DNA from: an uncultured Mesorhizobium sp.
GTDB taxonomy: Bacteria > Pseudomonadota > Alphaproteobacteria > Rhizobiales > Rhizobiaceae
NCBI GenBank assembly: GCA_937958475.1
Contig: CALFXR010000022.1
Span: forward strand, 1-38,743
Reading direction: 5' to 3'
Length of the DNA: 38,743 nt
Positions 33,709-38,743 of this stretch are shown one piece after another; positions within the stretch are counted from its first letter, which is position 1, and each line of letters begins with the position of its first letter. Position numbers and translations under genes: made by a program. Below the pieces are notes generated by a model, which saw only the letters and a list, made by a program, of their open reading frames with translations, ran no database searches and had not been told where the DNA came from.

Positions 33709-34878
33709 ATGACAAGAACCATTTCGACGCTTGCCGCTGCGCTGTTGATGTCGACCGCGGCCTATGCCGCCGATCCCGGCGTCAGCGACACCGAGATCAA
33801 GATCGGCGACGTCAACATCATGACCGGACCGGCTGCCTTCGTCGGCAAGGGCGTGGCGCTCGGCTCGAAGATCGCCGCCGCCGAGATCAACGCCGCCGGC
33901 GGGGTCAACGGGCGCAAGATCACCGTCATCACCGAGGACGACGGCTACATCCCGGCCCGCTCGTTCCAGGCGCTGACCAAGCTCATCGAAGTCGACGGCA
34001 TCTTCGCCCTCAACGGCACTTCGGGCACGGCCAACGTTCTCGCCATGATGCCGCTGATCACGGAGAACAACCTGCCGACCGTCGTCACCACCGCGCCCGC
34101 CGAACTGGTCTACAAGCCGGTGCGCCCGACGGTGTTCACCTTCGGCGCCAAATATGCCGACGCCTTCTACGCGCAGCTGAAGCACATCAGCTCGAAGCCC
34201 GAGTCGAAGGACGCCGTCTACGGCCTGATCCGCCAAGACGACGACTTCGGCAAGGAGATCGAGGCCGGCTACGAACGCGCGGTGAAGGATTTCGGCCTGA
34301 AGGACGGCATCCGCCTGCGCTTCAAGAAGGGCACGAGCAACTTCTCCGCCGAGATTGCGCAGATGAAGCAGGCCGGCGTCACCGTCATCGTCAACGGCGG
34401 CATCTTCGCCGGCGCCGCCAACATCCTCGCCGAAGCACGCAAGCTCGACATGAACATCCAGTCGGCCGGCGTGTGGAGCGAGGGCATTCCGGCGTCTGCC
34501 GCGCTTTCGGCTCCGGCGGGCTACGATTTCATGGTTGCCGACTACGTCGCGCTCACCGGCGAATCGACCGACAAGTTCAAGGAGATGGCGAAGAAGTACG
34601 TGACCGAGGAGGAACTCGCCGGCATCAGCCGCTACACCTACGTCACCTACATCGGCCTGAAGACGCTCGCCCACGCCATGGGCGAGTGCGGCCAGGAACT
34701 CACCCGCGCCTGCACCGTCGAGAAGCTGAAGGCCCTGAAGGACTTCGACACCGGCGGACTGAGCGCGCCGGTCTCCTTCGACAACGACAACCAGCTGTCG
34801 GGTACCGCCGTCGCGGTCTACCAGTACGACACCAAGACCGGCGCCTTCCAGGAGCGCACCGGCTTCGAGCAGTACTGA
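33709..34878 (+). CDS. Periplasmic binding protein of the LIV-type transporter
   Basis: A 389-residue type-I periplasmic binding protein with a signal peptide (residues 1-20, cleavage AYA-AD). The mature protein starts DPGVSDTEIKIGDVNIMTGPAAFVGKG, the usual LivK/BraC-family layout, with NAAGGVNGRKI and LITENNLPTVV further on. It determines what the importer brings in; the ligand is unknown. Two Cys residues near the C-terminus (GECGQELTRACTVEK) may form a disulfide, as in LivK relatives. A strong hairpin follows the stop codon and could keep the level of this gene high relative to the downstream gene. Confidence 0.93.
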   Translation: MTRTISTLAAALLMSTAAYAADPGVSDTEIKIGDVNIMTGPAAFVGKGVALGSKIAAAEINAAGGVNGRKITVITEDDGYIPARSFQALTKLIEVDGIFALNGTSGTANVLAMMPLITENNLPTVVTTAPAELVYKPVRPTVFTFGAKYADAFYAQLKHISSKPESKDAVYGLIRQDDDFGKEIEAGYERAVKDFGLKDGIRLRFKKGTSNFSAEIAQMKQAGVTVIVNGGIFAGAANILAEARKLDMNIQSAGVWSEGIPASAALSAPAGYDFMVADYVALTGESTDKFKEMAKKYVTEEELAGISRYTYVTYIGLKTLAHAMGECGQELTRACTVEKLKALKDFDTGGLSAPVSFDNDNQLSGTAVAVYQYDTKTGAFQERTGFEQY

Positions 34879-34884
34879 TCCTTC

Positions 34885-34919
34885 GAGCCGGCCCGCCGCC
34901 GCGAGCGGCGGGCCGGCTC
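34885..34919 (+). terminator. Strong hairpin after the binding-protein gene
   Basis: The arms 34885-34899 and 34905-34919 pair perfectly over 15 bp, nearly all G/C, around a 5-base loop. No T-run follows, so it may stabilise the mRNA end or attenuate rather than fully terminate before the gene at 34947. Confidence 0.75.
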
Positions 34920-34946
34920 CCCTCCTCGCCTGCCCGGATCTTCTTC

Positions 34947-35891
34947 ATGCCAATTCCAGCGCTCTTTTCCGGTCGCCTGTCGATCCCCGTGGTCGCCGCG
35001 CCGATGTTCCTCATCTCGGGGCCCGATCTCGTTGTCGAGACCTGTCGCGCGGGCGCCGTCGGCACCTTCCCGGCCCTCAACCAGAGGACCACGGCCGGTT
35101 ATGCGGAATGGCTCGATGAAATCGGCGGCCGGCTCGGTCCAGATGCCGCGCCCTACGGCGTCAACATCGTCGTCCATCGCAGCAACCCGCGCCTCGACGC
35201 CGACCTTGCGGTCACAATCGAGAAGAGGGTGCCGCTCATCATCACTTCGCTCGGGCTCAACCGCGACCTGATCGAGGCCGTCCACGGCTATGGCGGCCTT
35301 GTGTTCCACGACGTCACCAACCTGAAGTTCGCGCTGAAGGCGGCCGAGGCCGGCGTCGACGGCCTGATCGCCGTCGCCTACGGCGCCGGCGGCCATGCAG
35401 GCACGATCAGCCCCTTCGCCGCACTCCACGAGATCCGCCGGATCTTCTCCGGCACGCTGCTCCTTGGCGGCGCCATGTCGACCGGCGCGCAGATCGCTGC
35501 CGCCCGGATGATGGGCGCCGACCTCGCCTATGTCGGCACGCGCTTCATGGCGACGAGCGAGAGCCTCGCCGTCCAGCGGCAGAGAGAGATGCTGCTCGAA
35601 GCCAAGGCCGCCGACATCGTCTATACGCCCGCCGTCAGCGGCGTTCCCGGGAACTTCCTGCGCGCCAGCCTTGCCGCAGCGGGACGCGATCCCGACAATC
35701 TGACGCCGCCGGACAAGCTCGACTTCGGCACCACCGACGCCAAGGCCTGGCGCGACCTGTGGGCCGCCGGCCAGGGCGTCGGCGCCATCGACGACATGCC
35801 CGCGGCGGCCGAACTCGTGGCCCGGCTCGCCTCCGAGTACCGGACCGCGCTCGCTGCGGCACCCGACTTTCTGCAGGGACTGAGAGCGTAA
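34947..35891 (+). CDS. Nitronate monooxygenase / FMN-dependent enoyl-reductase-like family protein
   Basis: A 314-residue FMN TIM-barrel protein of the 2-nitropropane dioxygenase family. Marks are IPVVAAPMFLISGPDLV at the N-terminus, the phosphate-binding region LLGGAMSTGAQIAAARMMGADLAYVGTRF and the catalytic-His segment AYGAGGHAGTISPF. Family members include nitronate monooxygenases and FabK-like flavin enoyl reductases, so either an oxidative or reductive flavin reaction on a pathway compound is possible. It lies 68 bp after the transporter binding-protein gene, behind a strong hairpin, and is convergent with the ugpC-like gene. The ATG has no strong ribosome site. Membership in the regulon is likely but not certain. 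Confidence 0.87.
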   Translation: MPIPALFSGRLSIPVVAAPMFLISGPDLVVETCRAGAVGTFPALNQRTTAGYAEWLDEIGGRLGPDAAPYGVNIVVHRSNPRLDADLAVTIEKRVPLIITSLGLNRDLIEAVHGYGGLVFHDVTNLKFALKAAEAGVDGLIAVAYGAGGHAGTISPFAALHEIRRIFSGTLLLGGAMSTGAQIAAARMMGADLAYVGTRFMATSESLAVQRQREMLLEAKAADIVYTPAVSGVPGNFLRASLAAAGRDPDNLTPPDKLDFGTTDAKAWRDLWAAGQGVGAIDDMPAAAELVARLASEYRTALAAAPDFLQGLRA

Positions 35892-35921
35892 GCCAAGACT
35901 AACTGAACTGCGCCCGCCGGA

Positions 35922-36986
35922 TCAGATGCGGCGGCCAGTCGCCTCGTCGAAGAACAGGATGCGGTTCGAATCGAGGCGCAGCCGTACCGTGTCGCCGGGC
36001 TTCAGCGCGACGCGCTCGCGGAACAGGCAGCGCATCGTCTCCCCTTCCGACCTGCCGAGGATGAAGGTCTCCGACCCCGTGGGCTCGGTCACTGTGACGG
36101 CGAGGCCGACGGCGCCCTCCGGGTCGATCGCGACATGTTCCGGCCTGATGCCGAGTACGCCGCGCCGTTTGTCGGGGCCGGCCGGGGCGCGTTCGAGCGG
36201 GATGAGCATGCCGCCATCGGTCTCGAACACGGACCTGTCGCCGCTGCGGAAGAAGCCGGGATAGAGATTGATCGCCGGCGATCCGATGAACCCGGCGACG
36301 AACATGTTGTCCGGCTGGTCGTAGATCTCCAGCGGCTGGCCGATCTGCTCGACGATGCCGTCGTGCATGACGACGATGCGGTCTGCCATGGTCATCGCCT
36401 CGATCTGGTCGTGGGTGACGTAGATCGTCGTCGTCTTCAGCCGCTGGTAGAGTTCCTTGATCTCGGCGCGCATCTGCACGCGCAGCTTGGCGTCGAGGTT
36501 GGACAGCGGCTCGTCGAAGAGGAACACCTGCGGGTCGCGGACGATGGCGCGGCCCATGGCGACGCGCTGGCGCTGGCCGCCGGAGAGTTGCCGCGGGAAG
36601 CGGCCGAGCAGCGGCGTCAGCGACAGGATCTCCGCCGCCTTGTTCACCCGCTCCTCGATCTCGCTCTTCGAAACGCCCTTCAGTTTCAGCGAGAAGGCCA
36701 TGTTCTCGGCGACCGACATATGCGGGTAGAGCGCGTAGTTCTGGAACACCATGGCGATGTCGCGATCCTTCGGCGCCACGTTGTTGATCACCTTGGCGCC
36801 GACACGGATCTCGCCGCCGCTGATCTGCTCGAGACCGGCGATCATGCGCAGCAGCGTCGACTTCCCGCAGCCCGACGGACCGACCAGCGCAACGAACTCG
36901 CCGTCGCGTATGTCGATGTCGATGCCCTTGACGACCTTGACTGCTCCGAAGTCCTTGCGGACGTCGACGATCTGGACCGAAGCCAT
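35922..36986 (-). CDS. ugpC: MalK/UgpC-type carbohydrate ABC transporter ATPase
   Basis: A 354-residue ATPase of the CUT1 class (sugar, polyol or glycerol-phosphate import). Walker A GPSGCGKST, Q-loop MVFQNYALYPHMSV, signature LSGGQRQRVAMGRA, Walker B VFLFDEPLSNLD and the switch His in YVTHDQIEAM are all present. A C-terminal TOBE/OB region follows (IGSPAINLYPG, GVLGIRPEHVAI). No permeases or binding protein are in view; they would lie beyond the right edge or elsewhere. It follows the IclR gene by 18 bp on the same strand and belongs to a different unit from the liv operon. The symbol reflects the family, not a proven glycerol-phosphate substrate. Confidence 0.9.
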   Translation of the reverse strand: MASVQIVDVRKDFGAVKVVKGIDIDIRDGEFVALVGPSGCGKSTLLRMIAGLEQISGGEIRVGAKVINNVAPKDRDIAMVFQNYALYPHMSVAENMAFSLKLKGVSKSEIEERVNKAAEILSLTPLLGRFPRQLSGGQRQRVAMGRAIVRDPQVFLFDEPLSNLDAKLRVQMRAEIKELYQRLKTTTIYVTHDQIEAMTMADRIVVMHDGIVEQIGQPLEIYDQPDNMFVAGFIGSPAINLYPGFFRSGDRSVFETDGGMLIPLERAPAGPDKRRGVLGIRPEHVAIDPEGAVGLAVTVTEPTGSETFILGRSEGETMRCLFRERVALKPGDTVRLRLDSNRILFFDEATGRRI

Positions 36987-37004
36987 GGCGTTTCCCTTCT
37001 CGTT

Positions 37005-37931
37005 CTAGTTCTTGCGCGCCCCGCCACCGTTCTTTCGCGCGGGGGGTGCTGCTTTCCTGGGTTGTTGTTGTAGGGCAGGGCTTTCGCCCTCGAACATGGT
37101 GCGCGCCATGTCCTCGCCGCCGAGCGCCGCGGTCATCGCACGCGCGGCGCCGCGGACTTCCGCGGCAACATGGGCGATGTGCTCGGGCGAGCCGACGGCG
37201 ATCGGCTTGACCATCGACACGCCGATGGCGCCGACGGCGACGCCGTCGCGGCCGATGACCGGCGCGGCGACACAGTAGAGCACGCCGTTGTATTCGCCCT
37301 CGTCATAGGCGACGCCGTCGCTGCGTACCTTCTCCAGCGTCTTCTCAAGTCCCGCGCGATCGGCAATGGTCGATTCCGTGTGGCGTTCGAACCGGATGCC
37401 GGCGATCAGCGCCTCGCGCCGCGCCGCGGGCTGGAAGGCGAGCAGCGCCTTGCCCAGCGCCGTGCAGTGCAGCGGCTCGAACACGCCGACGCGGTTCTGC
37501 ACGACGATGGTGCCGCGTGAGCCGATATAGTCGAGGAGCAGCGCGCGGTCCTTGCTGAGCACGCCGAAATGGCCGCTCTCGTTGGTCCGGTTGACGAGTT
37601 GCTCGAGATAGGGCCGCGCCGTCGCCACCAGGCTGGCGTCCTGGCCGATGGTCGAGGCCCATTGCAGCAGGCGGCCGCCGACCGTGTAGTTCTTGCGCAG
37701 AGGATCCTTGGCGACGAGACTGTTGCGCTCGAGCGTCTGCAGCAGGCGGAACGCCGAGGCCCGGTCCATTTCGAGGTCACGGGCGATGTCGGCGAGCCTT
37801 AGCGGCTCGCCCGACTGCACCACCATGTCGAGGATCTGCAGTCCGCGCTGCAAAGACTGCACTGTGCCGGCGGCCGACCCCGTGTCGGGCTCGGCGGCCT
37901 TCTCCTCGACCTGGACAATCTCTTCCTGCAT
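37005..37931 (-). CDS. IclR-family transcriptional regulator
   Basis: A 308-residue IclR-type regulator. The winged helix lies at about residues 25-80 (TVQSLQRGLQILDMVV, LRLADIARDLEMDRASAFRLLQTLE), followed by the IclR effector domain (LHCTALGKALLAF, YDEGEYNGVLYCVAAPVIG, GAIGVSM). The C-terminus is a basic, low-complexity tail (RKAAPPARKNGGGARKN). The start MQEEI has GGAG eight bases upstream; ATG 37961 is an alternative. It stands between the ThDP-enzyme gene and the ugpC-like gene and probably regulates them in response to a small carboxylate or sugar-derived metabolite. Confidence 0.9.
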   Translation of the reverse strand: MQEEIVQVEEKAAEPDTGSAAGTVQSLQRGLQILDMVVQSGEPLRLADIARDLEMDRASAFRLLQTLERNSLVAKDPLRKNYTVGGRLLQWASTIGQDASLVATARPYLEQLVNRTNESGHFGVLSKDRALLLDYIGSRGTIVVQNRVGVFEPLHCTALGKALLAFQPAARREALIAGIRFERHTESTIADRAGLEKTLEKVRSDGVAYDEGEYNGVLYCVAAPVIGRDGVAVGAIGVSMVKPIAVGSPEHIAHVAAEVRGAARAMTAALGGEDMARTMFEGESPALQQQPRKAAPPARKNGGGARKN

Positions 37932-38020
37932 GGCCGTCACTCCGGTTCGCACCGGCGACATTCGCACACAGCCGCGCTTCGACCGCAATACATTCCGGGA
38001 TCGGTCGCCTGGGAGGACAT

Positions 38021-38743
38021 CTAGAGATCCTGCGCCCGGTAGGCGTTCTGCACGTCCTCGACCCAGTTGCCGACGTTCCACTTGCCGTAGGCGCCGAGGC
38101 CGGCACGCGGATCGCGGCCGAAATAGACCGGCACGTGGACGAAGGAGAGCCCGTCATAGGCCAGCGCCTCGGCCAACGCCTCGCTCAGCGTCTCCTTCGT
38201 GTCGCCGCCGCTCAACGCGCGAACGCGGCCGACCGCGCCGGCGAGTGCCACATAGTCGACTTCGACGGCGTCGCTGGTGGCGAAGTCGGTGCCATACTGC
38301 TCGAACTGGAGCGACGAGATCGCCGCCATCCTGCGATTGTCGAGCAGGACGATCGTGGCGCGTACGCCGTGCTCGACTCCGTCGAGAAGCACCTGCGGGT
38401 TCATCATGAAAGAACCGTCGCCGGTGATCGCCACGACGCGCTGCGGATGCTCGGCGACGCCGGAGGCGACCAACGCGCTGACGGCGAAGCCCATGTAGGA
38501 GGCGCCCGTCTCCGTGATCGTCTGCATCGGCTCGTCGTCGCGGGCGAGCTGGAAGCCGTTCGCCTGGACGTCGCCGGCGTCGAAGATGCAGGTGGCGCCG
38601 GCGTCGCGCGCCATGCCCATGATCACGTCCAGCGCCACCGGCTGGGCGAGGACATGACGGCCCCAGACCGTATCGTGGAGCGGCGGGCAGCCGGTCGCCT
38701 CGGCGCGAATCTCGCGCCAGCGCGCCTTGCGTTTCGCGCATGC
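38021..38743 (-). CDS. Thiamine-diphosphate-dependent enzyme, C-terminal part (cut at window edge)
   Basis: The visible 240 residues form the C-terminal ThDP-binding domain of an acetolactate-synthase/IolD-like enzyme. The ThDP motif begins GDGSFMMNPQ and closes with LLDNRR about 25 residues later. The frame is open to the window edge (EATGCPPLHDTVWGRHVLAQ precedes the first internal GTG), so the N-terminal domains lie outside. The C-terminus GAYGKWNVGNWVEDVQNAYR is distinctive but not one I can assign. With an IclR regulator and a sugar-type ATPase downstream, a role in polyol or sugar-acid breakdown is plausible. The exact reaction is unknown. Confidence 0.82.
   Translation of the reverse strand, partial: ACAKRKARWREIRAEATGCPPLHDTVWGRHVLAQPVALDVIMGMARDAGATCIFDAGDVQANGFQLARDDEPMQTITETGASYMGFAVSALVASGVAEHPQRVVAITGDGSFMMNPQVLLDGVEHGVRATIVLLDNRRMAAISSLQFEQYGTDFATSDAVEVDYVALAGAVGRVRALSGGDTKETLSEALAEALAYDGLSFVHVPVYFGRDPRAGLGAYGKWNVGNWVEDVQNAYRAQDL

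Overview
This is a high-GC chromosomal segment with dense, tightly packed operons and many 1-8 bp gene overlaps. It most likely comes from an alphaproteobacterium of the Hyphomicrobiales (Mesorhizobium/Aminobacter-like). That placement is inferred from family resemblance, from the stem-loop repeat at the left edge and from the G/C-rich palindromic repeats; it was not tested. I saw no rRNA, tRNA, insertion sequence, CRISPR array or phage gene. Apart from a few regulators and one half operon at the right edge, the window concerns acyl-CoA chemistry.

Layout. (1) 66-5497, minus strand: a branched-chain 2-oxoacid dehydrogenase operon, in transcription order ACT-domain small protein, E1alpha, E1beta, E2, E3. 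The Lrp-type regulator bkdR (5624-6103) is divergent from it. (2) 6197-6913, plus: TetR regulator 1. (3) 14948 down to 6901, minus: an eight-gene operon of isovaleryl-type acyl-CoA dehydrogenase, enoyl-CoA-reductase-type SDR, APH-fold kinase, small unknown protein, acyl-CoA ligase, ACAD11-type acyl-CoA dehydrogenase, MaoC hydratase and a DUF7064-like protein. (4) 15233-23296, plus, divergent from (3): enoyl-CoA hydratase, AtuA, biotin carboxylase, separate biotin carrier protein, carboxyltransferase, DsbA-fold isomerase and a PaaG-like isomerase. (5) 27947 down to 23301, minus: TetR regulator 2, acyl-CoA ligase, hotdog thioesterase, transglutaminase-fold protein and thiolase. (6) 28350-35891, plus, divergent from (5): a LIV-type ABC importer (livF, livG, livH, livM, binding protein) with a long-chain-type acyl-CoA ligase gene between livG and livH, then a nitronate-monooxygenase-family gene. 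(7) 38743 down to 35922, minus: C-terminal part of a ThDP enzyme (cut by the window edge), an IclR regulator and a MalK/UgpC-type ATPase.

How it fits together. Blocks 2-6 look like one regulon for import, CoA activation and beta-oxidation of a branched, probably isoprenoid-like or 4-hydroxylated acid. Two strands of evidence are unusual. First, the APH-fold kinase, the small protein overlapping it by 4 bp, an ACAD11-type dehydrogenase, an acyl-CoA ligase and an SDR match the parts list of the levulinate (lva) pathway, in which a 4-hydroxyacyl-CoA is phosphorylated and then rearranged. Second, a 19-bp operator-like palindrome (consensus TAATGAA-N5-TTCATCA) lies at three places, each next to a TTGACA box: in front of operon 3, operon 4 and operon 6. 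The window encodes two paralogous TetR proteins with nearly identical DNA-reading helices that could bind it. The substrate cannot be read from sequence. The AtuA/carboxylase block points to a 3-methyl-branched enoyl-CoA, and the kinase/ACAD11 block points to a 4-hydroxyacyl-CoA.

A mobile-looking G/C-rich palindromic repeat occurs three times. One copy is intergenic; two are in frame inside linkers of multidomain proteins (E2 and AtuA).
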